Shown: piece after piece, positions 47,343 through 61,197 of the stretch
Numbering within the stretch: position 1 is the first letter of the stretch
Layout of the letters: the number at the start of each line of letters is the position of its first letter
Origin: Hevea brasiliensis
Lineage: Eukaryota > Streptophyta > Magnoliopsida > Malpighiales > Euphorbiaceae
Direction: 5' to 3'
Assembly: GCF_030052815.1 (NCBI RefSeq)
Contig: NC_079501.1
Location: forward strand, 84,701,849 to 84,765,848
DNA length: 64,000 bases
Notes under the pieces: generated by a model
What the model was told of the DNA's origin: nothing
The model's database searches: none
Seen by the model: the letters and a program-made list of their open reading frames with translations, nothing else
Made by a program: the position numbers and the translations under genes

Positions 47343-50300
47343 CAGTGGAACTTGCTTATTCCTCAATTCTTTCACTTCACGAGCTAAAATTGCCACTGGT
47401 TCCTCTTCATAAATTAAATCTGGTTGCACTTCAATTGTCTCCCTAAGAATGACATGAGTTGGGTCTGATCTGTATCTCCTTAACATCAAAACATAGAAGA
47501 CATTGTGTATCTTTGATAGTTCTAATGGTAAGGCTAGTCTATAAGCTATCGGACCCATGAGTTCAATTATTTCATATGGACTGATAAACCTAGGGCTTAA
47601 CTTGCCCTTCTTGCCAAATCTCACAATCTTCTTCCACGGTGAGACCTTTAAGAAGACTTTATCACTAACTTCATACTCTATATCTTTTCTCTTTAAATCA
47701 GCATAAGATTCCTCCTTGTCCATTGCTGCTTTTAGTTTATCCTTTTATTAGTTTCACTTTATCCTCTATCTGTTTCATAAGTTTTGGTCCCACCAACCTC
47801 TTTTCACCCAATTCTGTCCAACATAGTAGAGTTCTACACTTCCTACGATATAAGGCTTTATAAGGTGCCATATGGATGCTAGACTGATAATTATTCTTGT
47901 AAGCAAATTCTATCAGTAGAAGGTGTTTATCCCAACTTCTTTCAAATTCAATAATACAGCTTCTCAACATATCCTCTAGCACCTGTATAACTCTTTCTAA
48001 TCGTCCGTCTATCAGAGGATGAAAGGTTGTATTGAAGTGGATTCGAGTACCCAAGGCCTTATGCAAACTTTCCCAAAATCTTGATGTAAACCATGGGTCT
48101 TGATCTGATATGATGGACTCCATGTAATTTGACTATCTCACTGATGTATAATTCAACAAGTCGATCTAGTGAATAGTCTTGTCTAACTGGAAGAAAATGG
48201 GCTGACTTGGTTAATCTATCCACAATAACCCATATTGAATCATGCTTTCTCTATATAGGAGAGAGTCCTGTAACAAAGTCTATAGTAATCCTTTCCCTTT
48301 TCCACTCCAGTATAGAGATTGGCTATAGTAAATCAGATGGTACTTGATGTTCAGCGTTCACTTGCTGACATGTTAGGCATTTAGACACATACTCTACTAT
48401 GTCTTTCTTCATACCAGGCCACCAGTAATATAGCTTTAGATCCAGGTACATCTTGTTACTGCCCGAATGCATAGCATAAGCAGTAGTGTGTGCTTCTCTA
48501 AGGATGCTTTACTTCAAATCACTTACATTCGGCACACAGAGTTTATCTTTGTAATACAAATAAGCATCTCTTATTACCCCATATTCACCTTCCTTCTCAT
48601 CTGACAATTTACTAACTATTGCCATTAACTTCTCATCTATTTTCTGTGCATCTTGTACCTATTGAATTAGACTGGATTTAATCCTCAGTTCAGCCATAAT
48701 CACACCATCAATTATCAACCTCAGATGAGCTTTCATTGCTTTTAAAACTGCCAATGACTTTCAACTAAGGGCATCAACTACTATTGGCTTTTCCTGGATG
48801 GTAATCTATGACGCAATCATAGTCTTTAAGCAATTCCATCCATCTTCTCTATATCAGGTTTAGTTCTTTTTATGAAAGTAGGTATTTCAAACTTTTATGA
48901 TTTGCATAAATGTAGCATTTTTCTCCATATAAGTGTTGCCTCCATATTTTCAAAGCGAAAACGATGGCTGTTAGCTCCAGATCATGGGTAGGATAATTTC
49001 TTTCATGTGGTTTTCAATTGTCTGGAAGCATAAGCTATCACCATTTCTTCTTGCATCAACACACAGCCAAGTCCATTTAATGAGGCATCACTATAGATCA
49101 CAAAATTCTTTCTCGATATAGGCTACATTAGCATAGGAGCTTCTGTAAGCATAGCCTTTAATTCATCAAAGCTAGCCTGACACTTATCTATCCATTCAAA
49201 CTTAACACCTTTATGCAACAATTTGGTCATTGGATAAGCTATAATGGAAAACTCCTTCACAAATCTTCTATAGTATCCAGCCAATCCCAGAAAACTTCTA
49301 ATCTCTATCACATTCTTAGGTGGCTTCCATTCCAAAATAGCTTTTATCTTTTTAGGATCTACCCTTATGCCCTCTGATTATACAATGTGGCCTAGGAAGG
49401 AAACTTCATTTAACCAAAAGTCACACTTGTTTAATTTGGCATACAACTGCTTGTCCCTTAGAATCTGTAATACAATTTTAAAGTGCTGAACATGTTCTTC
49501 TCCTGTCTTAGAATAGACCAGTATATCATCAATGAAAACAACTACAAGCTGGTCTAAGTAGGGTTTGAAAATTTGGTTCATTAAGTCTATGAAAGCAGCT
49601 GGGGTATTGGTTAGCCCAAATGGCATCACTAGAAATTCATAGTGGCCATACTTGGTTCTGAATGCTATCTTAGGAACATCAGGTTCCTTAACCTTCAACT
49701 GGTAATACCCGTATCTCAAATCAATTTTAGTGAAGAACCCAGCCCTTTTTAACTGATCAAACAAATCATTAATCTGGGGTAAAGGATATTTATTATTGAT
49801 TGTCACCTTATTCAACTGCCTGTAGTCAATGCACAGCCTAAGGGTGCCATTTTTCTTTTTGACAAACAGTACTGGCGCTCCCCAAGGTGACACACTAGGG
49901 TGTGTAAACCCCTTGTCAAGTAAGTCTTGTAGCTACAATTTCAACTCTTTCAACTCAGAGGGAGCCATTCTATAGGGTGCTATTGATATTGGTGCAGTAC
50001 CAGGGAGCACATCAATTGAGAATTCTACCTCCCTGTCTGGTGGTAGCCCAGGTAATTATTTAGGAAATACATCCTGAAATTCATTGACTATAGGAATATG
50101 CTGAATATTCAAACGTTCTTTTCTAGTATCTATAACATGTGCTAAAAATGCCTCACACCCCTTTCTAATTAGCTTCCTGGCTATAATAGCCGAGATCACA
50201 TTTAACAGTAAATTTTGTCTCTCACCATATACAGCCACATCAGAATTATCAGAAGCTTTCAACACAACCCTTTTTAATTTGCAATCAACCATAGCCTGAT

Positions 50301-50593
50301 GTTTAGCTAACCAATCCATACCTAAAATAATATCAAATTCATGGAAAGGCAATTCTATCAAGTCCCCAGGAAATTCCCTATCATGCACCCTAATTGGGCA
50401 GTCTCTAAACACCTTGTTTATAGTCACACTATGTCCTATAGGATTAGTTACCAATATATCATGTGACAATAATTCAGCAAGTAAACCCTTCTCACTTGGT
50501 GTAATGGTGCAAATATAAGAATGTGTAGATCTCAGATTAAACAATGCATACACATCAGCATCAAATAATAAAAATTTACCAACTATCACATCA
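47343..50593 (-). pseudogene. Element D pol (protease, RT, RNase H, integrase, chromodomain)
   Basis: Minus strand, right to left. Protease (50593-50056): the active site reads L-F-N-L-R-S-T-H-S-Y, so the catalytic Asp is lost. RT (about 49950-49123): S-P-W-G-A-P-V, D-Y-R-Q-L-N, M-P-F-G-L-T-N and catalytic F-I-D-D-I-L-V-Y-S (about 49530-49505), with a stop after F-L-G-H-I-V. RNase H (about 49120-48760), broken. Integrase (about 48520-47737): zinc region, then S-D-Q-D-P-W-F, with several stops and a shift near 48120. C-terminus with G-K-L-S-P-R-F and chromodomain-like tail (47723-47343). It continues after insertion F at 31604. Same clade as H, but more decayed. Confidence 0.9.
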
Positions 50594-53500
50594 TGTAACA
50601 CCCCTAAGTTCGGTAGTGCATTCTGCTATTCCGGTGACCAGTGCTGTCCGGACAGCTAGGATGCCTAGAACCACACTTCAATATGAATGAGGAGACATAA
50701 ATAATGAAATACAAGAAAAGAAAATACAAGAAAAACAAAGGAAAAATCATAGCAAAGAAATGTAACCAAGTTAAGCGCGAAAAACCCTAGCGATGGGTGA
50801 TCAGACTGGAAGCCACGGCGTGGACCGTTGACTAGCCCTGGACTACGGGGAACCCTGGAAAAAAATTTTTGGGACTTAAATAGACCCTTGTTGAAGAATA
50901 AATATCATTAGAAATATCAAAGAAAAATTAAATAATTAGTACAAAGAAAAGTGAGAAATCGAAAATGTACATAATCCCAGATATCAAAAATCGAATGCAA
51001 CCCGAACAGGGCATTATGGTCATTTGACATCCCAAGTGTCTTTTGACCTAAATGTCCATTAAAAATAAATAACATTACACTTAGAAAATAAAATGAAAAA
51101 TTAGTTTAGTGGTACCTAATGTAAATAGCCAAAAGTGGAGTGAAAATTGTGTAATTAGCACTTAAATCTTATTAAATCATTTTTCTTAAGTAAGTGGGGC
51201 ACTATGGGATTAAAATATATGCTAAGTGGGCAGATTGCTTCATCAAACTTCATCTTCTCCAAGGTTCCTCAACATTGCCGAATTGAAGAAGTGAAGAAAC
51301 CACCATGGCCATTTTCATTCAAGCTTGATCCACCCCTCCATTCCACCTCCAATCACTTAGATTTCTTCATCAAAAATTGTCTACACATCATAAGGAAGAA
51401 CTTGATACCAATTTTAAGAAGTTTAATCAAGGTTTGGCAAGTTTCAACCATAAGGTAAGTTAGTATTTTTGAAGATAGCTTTGTTAAGTTTTGTGTGCAT
51501 GTTATGGGTGTTGGATTTGTGAAGAAAATTTTTGAGTTTGAAGAGTTATTGTTGTTTTCATTTTGGACAGCCATGGAGTCACGTTTTTGATGAGATATTT
51601 GTGCATATAATTGATGAGAAATGGTGTTGATCATGATGATTTAATAACCTAGTGAATTACTTCATGTTTATATGGTGATTTTGGCACTTGGATGAGAATT
51701 GATGAATTGTAGGGCAATGTGGTGTTGAAGAAGGTTTTCGCAGCTTGGGAACCCTTGAATAATTGTATGTATTGATGGAAGTGTTGGCAGAATGTTGACA
51801 TAGAAGAATTGATGAATGTATATGTAAATTAGTAGTGGAGATTATATGTAATGATTAAGTGTATTTATGTACATATATTGCTAAATTTGGACTTTGTGGT
51901 TTAGGGTTGTATTTGATGTATTGAGAATGTTTGTATTCTGTCCAAATTGACCATAGTAAGAAGTGATAAATGAATATGGAATGGTATAAAATCAGAATTA
52001 GGTATGGGGATTTAAAGTAGAGCAAGTTAAATGTGTGTTTGAATTGGGGTTTGAAAGACATATAGAGGGCAGTGTGCAAATAGACCTATAACTTTAAATG
52101 TGTAACCTCAATTGGTATGAGACCAATTGGAGGTGAAACTAGGCACAAAATGTGCCAACTTTCATTGAGAAAACATACCAAAATTCTGCTTGCAAGGTGA
52201 CCTAAGAAAATGACCAATTCGGATTAGGTGCAATTAGGACCTGAAAAATGACCAATTGGGCAGCAGTGAGTGTTTAGGCCATAACTCACTCAAAACAGGT
52301 CCAATTGACCTGAAATTTTAACCATGAATAGTTAAGACCCATACCTACAAGTCTTATGAAGACACCAAAACCCAGAAATGACCAGAAGCAAGTCAAAAAG
52401 CTTGCACAAGTTCGGGTCCAAAAACTGGCCGAACCAAAGTTGACCAAATTGAACTAAAAATGACCTAATTTGATACCATTTGACCAGCAATAGTATAATG
52501 ACCATAACTTGGTCTACTTAACTCGGATTGACCTAAAATTTTGCACCGCGGTCCATAAGACATAGATCTACAAGTTTGTAGTTTTGATCGAAACTCGAAA
52601 ACCGAGGGAACTAGGTCGTCCGGCTAGGTCAAACTAGTATTCCAATCAGAAGTTGCATTAAAATGCACTAAAAAAGGAAACGAGTTTGGCAAAACGTACC
52701 AAACCTAAAATCCTATTGAGTGTGACATATTAATGACACTAAAACCTAATTTACCTAGAAAACATCGAGGGTCGGTATATTAGGTGATTAAGAAAATAAA
52801 GGTATTCAGTGAATTATTTATCGAACACTATCGTTAGAGGCAAATTAATTTAGCACTGAAACACTTCAAATTGTGTTTCTCAGTTAACAAGGACTCAGCA
52901 AAAGGGAAAGAAATACTGAGTCAAGACCAGGAGACAAATATCAGAGGTTTGTGCACAACAACTATTTCTCTTGAATTTTTCAATTGAAATAAATATTGAC
53001 TATTTGTATATTATTGTTTTAAATTGTGGAAATGTGTTTGATGAACACTTATTGATTGAAAAACATGGTGAATGGTTTGAAACTGTGAAAAATTGTTTGA
53101 ATGATATTGATGGATACTTATTGATTGAAAAGCACTGGAAATGGTTTTTGTGGAAATTGAAGTGAATTACGAATTGTGTTGCCATTTTGTGAATGAAATT
53201 ATAACTTTGGAAATTTATTGGATTCTTACGGATCATTTGAATAAAATGTTTGGAATTGTTTTGACTCACAATTGGCATGACACTGATACTATGTTCCTCC
53301 TCCATTAATGGGGTGAGTGTGATTATTCCTCCCTCTTTGACTTATCAGTCTAGGGTGAGTGTGATTATGTTCCTCCCTCCTTGACTTACCAGTCTGAGGT
53401 GAGTGTGGATGAGTTCTCATTATATAGCTAGCTTCCTCCCTCATTGATTTCGATTATTGGGGTGAGTATGTCTTGTCGTGGTGTACAACACGGCATGTAC

Positions 53501-54637
53501 GGAAAAATTGTGTCATGGCTTAAATTGTGATATTAATTGGCAATACTGCATTCTTCAATTATTTGATCGAATTGTGATATTAATTGGCAACACTGTATTA
53601 TTCAGTTATTTGATCGAATTGTATTATTGATTTGCAAAACGATATTATTCAGTTATTTGATCGAATTGTGTTATTGATTTGCAAAACGATATTATTCAGT
53701 TATTTGATCGAATTGTGTTATTGATTTGCAAAACGATATTATTCAGTTATTTGATCAAATTGTGATATTGATCAGCAACACTGTGTTATTCAGTAATTTG
53801 ATCAAATTGTGTATGAATTGGCAATACGGTATTCTTAAACTATTTGACTAAATTGTGTTATTATGAATTTTGATAATTTGTGAATGGGAGTTTAAATTCC
53901 TTATGACATTCATTGTCTTGAATTTAACTATGGTTTTACGTATCCACTATTTATATGGTTTATGAGTTGTGATTTAAAGTTGTATTTGGTTAATGTTGTG
54001 CACCATCGAGACATTGTCTCAAATGATAGCTTTTATTGTCACGCAGTAGACAGACATAGGGCGACAAACTAGGCCGCTAGTACCTCCAAATGAGATTTTT
54101 CGGGTATAACGAGTATACCGCTTTTTGCATTTTGTACTGTAATGTATGACCACTGTATGTACATATTGTTTTGGTTTGAGCAGTTGTAAATTCAAATTGT
54201 ACCTTGAAGTTGTAAATTAATTATGAGTTATTTGACTTGTGAAAATTGTATTATATTTCCTTATCTCAGACTTTGAAAAATTTCTATGGAATTGAGTTGA
54301 TAAATGGTTGTGTCGAGAAATGTATTGGAGTTGAGATTTGGAAAATTATTGAAGTGCTTTTTACAGGTTTTCTGAAGAACTGTTTTGTCCAAAATACAGA
54401 TGGCACTCTGCCAAAATTTTTACAGAAATTCCAAATAAACCAAATGAGTTAATTGTTTCACTTCAGTTCACCAAAGTCTTTAACACCTGTAAATAGTGCT
54501 CACCACTGTAAAATAAGTAAGAAAAGTTTTTAAAATCCCTTGTAGTGTATTTAATGGGTTATCAGTAGACGAAGTTGGTAATTCATTAGGTATACTACGG
54601 GATCATGTTATGCCTTACAGAGGGGTAGGGTGTGACA
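50594..54637 (+). mobile_element. Element E 5' LTR
   Basis: 4,044 bp, starting TGTAACACCCCTAAGTTC and ending GGGTGTGACA. The left target copy CATCA (50589-50593) matches CATCA at 61193-61197 exactly. It carries a 47-bp tandem repeat (about 53527-53850), TTGTGCACAA (about 52949-52958) and the end hairpin (54542-54598). Compared with the 3' LTR it is almost identical over long stretches, but differs in short dense patches (see findings). ORFs shared by both LTRs (for example 51204-51458) are LTR sequence, not genes. Confidence 0.94.
53527..53850 (+). repeat. 47-bp tandem repeat in E LTR (copy at 60077-60400)
   Basis: The unit, containing TTATTTGATCGAATTGTG and a GCAAAACGATATTATTCAG-type half, occurs about seven times. 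The central three copies are nearly identical and the outer ones diverged. The same array with the same copy number is in the 3' LTR. It sits between the hairpin array and the CTGAG hairpin. Confidence 0.88.
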
Positions 54638-54645
54638 TGTTTTAG

Positions 54646-54657
54646 TGGTATCAGAGC
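54646..54657 (+). other. Primer binding site, element E
   Basis: TGGTATCAGAGC, eight bases after the LTR end, with the same TGTTTTAG spacer as in H. It is complementary to the initiator tRNA-Met. Confidence 0.92.
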
Positions 54658-54827
54658 AAAGTTTTTAAATTCTGTTTTCACATGTTATTTGAATATTCTT
54701 TCTTCGTAGTACAACTGCTCAATATCATTGTTTGATACATACAGTACATTACATTATAAATATGCACTAACGGGAGGAAATCTCCTTGTGTTACTTGTTT
54801 AGGAGATCTAAGATCCTCGCATTGACC

Positions 54828-55990
54828 ATGGAAGAGGGTGATCGTTCAGTCGATCAATCTATTGAGGCTGAGGTGCAAGGGGATGCCCCAGCCCTACATA
54901 ATGTCGATGGTTCAAAGAAGACCCCTACAAGATCTGCAGCTCTCGCTCACCGCTCACAGATGGTCGCAATGTTCCAACCAATGGATGGTAACGCGCCTAC
55001 TCAAGTCCCAATACGGACACCAGTGGTACAACCACAGTCTCCTACGAGGCAGTATGACAAATTGATGAAATATGGGGCTACAGAGTTTAAGGGGACAGCA
55101 GATCCCCTAGAGGCTGAACAGTGGTTAGAGAGGATGGATAGGGTATTCAAGAAACTACATTGCACAGAGGAGCTCAGATTTGAATACTCAGTATCTTTGT
55201 TACAGGGGGATGCTTATGACTGGTGGAAAACCATTCCCATGATGCAGTAGAACCCTGGTGCTAACATGGAATGACTTCCTCGTGGAATTCAGGCGAAATA
55301 TGTCCACGATGCTTATGTAGACCGAAGTCGCAAGAGTTCCTAAGTCCAAACAGGGAGCGGTCGGTGGCTGAATATGAAAGGAATTTTCGCCTAAGCCATT
55401 ATGCAAGAAGTCTACTTTCTACCAGAGGGGAGAGATGTAAGAGGTTTGAAACCGGCTTGAAGCCTAGTATCAGTTACAAGTGGTGGATTCAAACATAACA
55501 ACTTCTCTGAACTTATTTCTCAAGCACTAGAATTAGAAAGAATTGAATCAAGCGGCTCTTGAGAAAAGAAATCGGAGAAGGCAGAAAAAGAGGAAAGTCG
55601 GAGAAACGAGTTCTAGTGGTCTTACTGGAAAGAGGAAAAACTTTGGGGGATACAACAGAGATAGTAAGAAGTCCGGTAGAAATAGATCTTTTGGACAGAA
55701 ACCACCTCGATCCGATCAGCAAACTCAACAGAAACCCAGAAATGCGCTGTCAGATCGACTTTGTGAAACTTGTGGTAAACCACATAGTGGGCTATGTTAT
55801 AAAGCCGTAGGAGCATGCTTTAAGCGTGGAGAGACGGTCATTTTGCTAGGGATTGTGTAAATCCAGGTCATTCTGGATCATTTACTACACCAAAGGGATC
55901 AACCCAAGTTTCTACCCCAAAGAGTTCACCATCAGTTAGTAGAGGTAGAGGTAGAGGTAGGGGTAGTATACCTAGAAGTCGAGATCGTGA
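54828..55990 (+). pseudogene. Element E gag (broken)
   Basis: It starts at the ATG at 54828, aligned with the H gag start (M-E-E-G-D-R and E-A-E-V-Q-G shared). The core Y-G-A-T-E-F-K-G, E-A-E-Q-W-L-E-R-M and D-A-Y-D-W-W is present, ending at a TAG (55248-55250) just after K-T-I-P. Later gag pieces continue in shifted frames: a C-G-K-P-H-S-G-L-C knuckle (about 55765) and a damaged CCHC knuckle, then an arginine/glycine-rich tail (about 55940-55970). Non-functional as read. Some shifts could be sequencing errors. Confidence 0.85.
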
Positions 55991-57098
55991 ATCACCTGAG
56001 CAGGTGATGCTCCGGTGGAGTATACGCTATCTACAGAGAGAAGAGGTGAGACTTTTAACATTATTCTTTGGTACTTTCTCAATTAGCAACTAAGATATAT
56101 ATATATGTATTGTTTGACACAGGTTTGCATACTTTTATGTTAGTGTTAGAACTACATGTTCTGTTGTTATTCCTTTACAGGGGAATAAATTTTGATGCAT
56201 TAGTGATTAGTCCTTAAGATAAGGATTGTGATAATAAGTGAAATTAGTTTTGAAAGAGTTTATCGGCGAAAAGTATTTTCTAACACACCATAAATTATAA
56301 AGCTAATTGGCGAGCCTACTTAATGTAAGGCAAGAGGACGTAAAAGTAAGATGCAGTAATGGAATTGCTCTTGATAAGGGCAAGGAGGTTACTGTTAGAA
56401 ATTGCTAATGGATATTGTAATCAGAATAAGATTCGAATATCAGTGAATTCAAAAAGGATAAAAGATAGGAAAATTTGATCTATTGGGATGTATCGTAGTA
56501 ACTATGCAATGTTCTTGATGTTTATATTGTAAGCTGCAGATTATAGTACTGACTTGAGATTATTGTGTAGAGCTACGTACTACCCGATAGTATACCTAGC
56601 TAAGAATAGTTGCCAACGACATCTGTTTTGGTATAGTTATGCCATGACAGAATTTAATTGTTAGAAATAAGTTTGAAAATCCTACTTAGGGATCTAAAAC
56701 TCAAAAGTTAAAATATCGAAAGGTTATAGTTCAGTACAAAAGGAAGTAAGTTATAGAATATTGACAGATAAAAAGAGTTATGAAAGTAGAGAATTGAACA
56801 GTTGATTCATGTGTAACAAAGAAATATTACAAATGTGAGGAAGACTATGGACTAGAATGGTCAGAGGACCAATGACTGATGAATGATTCTAACATGACCT
56901 CAAGGGTCATTCAAGGAGCAACGTGAACCGAAATATTAGACAACACAATAGTAAGAGGAGATTAGTTTTATACAAACAAATTAAACGTTGTATGAGATTG
57001 TTAAAAGTCTTATACAAATTTGAGGAAAAGAAGATTATACAATCGTATAGAAAGGAGAGAATAAACGTATGACTATTGTAAGATGGCCATTGAGTAAA
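55991..57098 (+). pseudogene. Element E residual internal region; pol missing
   Basis: A protease-like trace (L-F-D-T-G, about 56108-56122) is followed by about 950 bp with no RT, RNase H or integrase motif in any frame I could read. The internal region of E is only about 2.5 kb, against about 4.8 kb in H, so roughly the RT-to-integrase part has been lost or replaced. The origin of 56200-57098 is not recognised. Confidence 0.75.
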
Positions 57099-57135
57099 AT
57101 TTCGTGGACGAAATTTATTTTAAGGGGGGGAGAAT
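57099..57135 (+). other. Element E polypurine tract
   Basis: TTTCGTGGACGAAATTTA, then the purine run AAGGGGGGGAGAA, directly before the 3' LTR. The plus-strand priming signals are therefore kept although pol is missing, as expected of a non-autonomous element. Confidence 0.88.
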
Positions 57136-60100
57136 TGTAACACCCCTAAGTTCGGTAGTGCATTCTTCTATTCCGGTGACCAGTGCTGTCCGGACAGCTA
57201 GGATGCCTAGAACCACACTTCAATATGAATGAGGAGACATAAATAATGAAATACAAGAAAAGAAAATACAAGAAAAACAAAGGAAAAATCATAGCAAAGA
57301 AATGTAACCAAGTTAAGCGAGCCGAAAACCCTAGCGATGGGTGACCGCACCGGGAAGCCACGGCGTGGACCGTTGACTAGCCCTGGACTACGGGGAACCC
57401 TGGAAAAAATTTTTTGGGACTTAAATAGACCCTTGTTGAAGAATAAATATCATTAGAAATATCAAAGAAAAATTAAATAATTAGTACAAAGAAAAGTGAG
57501 AAATCGAAAAACAGACATAATCCGGTATTACCGAAAAATCGGGAATGCAACCCGAACAGGGGCATTATGGTCATTTGACATCCCGAAGTGTCTTTTGACC
57601 TAAATGTCCATTAAAAATAAATAACATTACACTTAGAAAATAAAATGAAAAATTAGTTTAGTGGTACCTAATGTAAATAGCCAAAAGTGGAGTGAAAATT
57701 GTGTAATTAGCACTTAAATCTTATTAAATCATTTTTCTTAAGTAAGTGGGGCACTATGGGATTAAAATATATGCTAAGTGGGCAGATTGCTTCATCAAAC
57801 TTCATCTTCTCCAAGGTTCCTCAACATTGCCGAATTGAAGAAGTGAAGAAACCACCATGGCCATTTTCATTCAAGCTTGATCCACCCCTCCATTCCACCT
57901 CTAATCACTTAGATTTCTTCATCAAAAATTGTCTACACATCATAAGGAAGAACTTGATACCAATTTTAAGAAGTTTAATCAAGGTTTGGCAAGTTTCAAC
58001 CATAAGGTAAGTTAGTATTTTTGAAGATAGCTTTGTTAAGTTTTGTGTGCATGTTATGGGTGTTGGATTTGTGAAGAAAATTTTTGAGTTTGAAGAGTTA
58101 TTGTTGTTTTCATTTTGGACAGCCATGGAGTCACGTTTTTGATGAGATATTTGTGCATATAATTGATGAGAAATGGTGTTGATCATGATGATTTAATAAC
58201 CTAGTGAATTACTTCATGTTTATATGGTGATTTTGGCACTTGGATGAGAATTGATGAATTGTAGGGCAATGTGGTGTTGAAGAAGGTTTTCGCAGCTTGG
58301 GAACCCTTGAATAATTGTATGTATTGATGGAAGTGTTGGCAGAATGTTGACATAGAAGAATTGATGAATGTATATGTAAATTAGTAGTGGAGATTATATG
58401 TAATGATTAAGTGTATTTATGTATATATATTGCTAAATTTGGACTTTGTGGTTTAGGGTTGTATTTGATGTATTGAGAATGTTTGTATTCTGTCCAAATT
58501 GACCATAGTAAGAAGTGATAAATGAATATGGAATGGTATAAAATCAGAATTAGGTATGGGGATTTAAAGTAGAGCAAGTTAAATGTGTGTTTGAATTGGG
58601 GTTTGAAAGACATATAGAGGGCAGTGTGCAAATAGACCTATAACTTTAAATGTGTAACCTCAATTGGTATGAGACCAATTGGAGGTGAAACTAGGCACAA
58701 AATGTGCCAACTTTCATTGAGAAAACATACCAAAATTCTGCTTGCAAGGTGACTTAAGAAAATGACCAATTCGGATTAGGTGCAATTAGGACCTGAAAAA
58801 TGACCAATTGGGCAGCAGTGAGTGTTTAGGCCATAACTCACTCAAAACAGGTCCAATTGACCTGAAATTTTAACCATGAATAGTTAAGACCCATACCTAC
58901 AAGTCTTATGAAGACACCAAAACCCAGAAATGACCAGAAGCAAGTCAAAAAGCTTGCACAAGTTCGGGTCCAAAAACTGGCCGAACCAAAGTTGACCAAA
59001 TTGAACTAAAAATGACCTAATTTGATACCATTTGACCAGCAATGGTATAATGACCATAACTTGGTCTACTTAACTCGGATTGACCTAAAATTTTGCACCG
59101 CGGTCCATAAGACATAGATCTACAAGTTTGTAGTTTTGATCGAAACTCGAAAACCGAGGGAACTAGGTCGTCCGGCTAGGTCAAACTAGTATTCCGGAAT
59201 CCAGTAAGTTGCATTAAAATGCACTAAAAAAGGAAACGAGTTTGGCAAAACGTACCAAACCTAAAATCCTATCGAGTGTGACATATTAATGACACTAAAA
59301 CCTAATTTACCTAGAAAACATCGAGGGTCAGTATATTAGGTGATTAAGAAAATAAAGGTATTCAGTGAATTATTTATCGAACACTATCGTTAGAGGCAAA
59401 TTAATTTAGCACTGAAACACTTCAAATTGTGTTTCTCAGTTAACAAGGACTCAGAAAAGGAAAGAAATCGAGTCAAGACCAGGAGACAAATATCAGAGGT
59501 TTGTGCACAACAACTATTTCTCTTGAATTTTTCAATTGAAATAAATATTGACTATTTGTATATTATTGTTTTAAATTGTGGAAATGTGTTTGATGAACAC
59601 TTATTGATTGAAAAACATGGTGAATGGTTTGAAACTGTGAAAAATTGTTTGAATGATATTGATGGATACTTATTGATTGAAAAGCACTGGAAATGGTTTT
59701 TGTGGAAATTGAAGTGAATTACGAATTGTGTTGCCATTTTGTGAATGAAATTATAACTTTGGAAATTTATTGGATTCTTACGGATCATTTGAATAAAATG
59801 TTTGGAATTGTTTTGACTCACAATTGGCATGACACTGATACTATGTTCCTCCTCCATTAATGGGGTGAGTGTGATTATTCCTCCCTCTTTGACTTATCAG
59901 TCTGGGGTGAGTATGATTATGTTCCTCCCTCCTTGACTTACCAGTCTGAGGTGAGTGTGGATGAGTTCTCATTATATAGCTAGCTTCCTCCCTCATTGAT
60001 TTCGATTATTGGGGTGAGTATGTCTTGTCGTGGTGTACAACACGGCATGTACGGAAAAATTGTGTCATGGCTTAAATTGTGATATTAATTGGCAACACTG

Positions 60101-61192
60101 TATTCTTCAATTATTTGATCGAATTGTGATATTAATTGGCAACACTGTATTATTCAGTTATTTGATCGAATTGTATTATTGATTTGCAAAACGATATTAT
60201 TCAGTTATTTGATCGAATTGTGTTATTGATTTGCAAAACGATATTATTCAGTTATTTGATCGAATTGTGTTATTGATTTGCAAAACGATATTATTCAGTT
60301 ATTTGATCAAATTGTGATATTGATCAGCAACACTGTGTTATTCAGTAATTTGATCAAATTGTGTATGAATTGACAATACGGTATTCTTAAACTATTTGAC
60401 TAAATTGTGTTATTATGAATTTTGATAATTTGTGAATGGGAGTTTAAATTCCTTATGACATTCATTGTCTTGAATTTAACTATGGTTTTACGTATCCACT
60501 ATTTATATGGTTTATGAGTTGTGATTTAAAGTTGTATTTGGTTAATGTTGTGCACCACTGAGACATTGTCTCAGCGATAGCTTTATTATTGTCGCAGTAG
60601 AGCATGACAGATAGGGCAGTAAACTAGGCTGTTAGTACCTCCAGCGAGAGATTTTTCGGGTATAACGAGTATACCGCTTTTTGCATTTTGTACTGTAATG
60701 TATGACCACTGTATGTACATATTGTTTTGGTTTGAGCAGTTGTAAATTCAAATTGTACCTTGAAGTTGTAAATTAATTATGAGTTATTTGACTTGTGAAA
60801 ATTGTATTATATTTCCTTATCTCAGACTTTGAAAAATTTCTATGGAATTGAGTTGATAAATGGTTGTGTCGAGAAATGTATTGGAGTTGAGATTTGGAAA
60901 ATTATTGAAGTGCTTTTTACAGGTTTTCTGAAGAACTGTTTTGTCCAAAATACAGATGGCACTCTGCCAAAATTTTTACAGAAATTCCAAATAAACCAAA
61001 TGAGTTAATTGTTTCACTTGATTCACCAAAGTCTTTAACACTGTAAATAGTGCTCACCATCAGTAAAATAAGTAAGAAAAGTTTTTAAAATCCCTTGTAG
61101 TGTATTTAATGGGTTATCAGTAGACGAAGTTGGTAATTCATTAGGTATACTATGGGATCATGTTATGCCTTACAGAGGGGTAGGGTGTGACA
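57136..61192 (+). mobile_element. Element E 3' LTR
   Basis: 4,057 bp, near-identical to the 5' LTR; followed by the exact CATCA target copy (61193-61197). It keeps the family-typical hairpin CTGAGACATTGTCTCAG (60558-60574), where the 5' copy is scrambled, and the end hairpin at 61097-61153 with one C-to-T change. Confidence 0.94.
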
Positions 61193-61197
61193 CATCA

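Noticed and set aside
51204..51634. ORFs of 84 and 93 codons repeated identically at 57756-58186
   Set aside because: They are identical because they lie in the two LTRs of element E; position and overlap on both strands show they are incidental.
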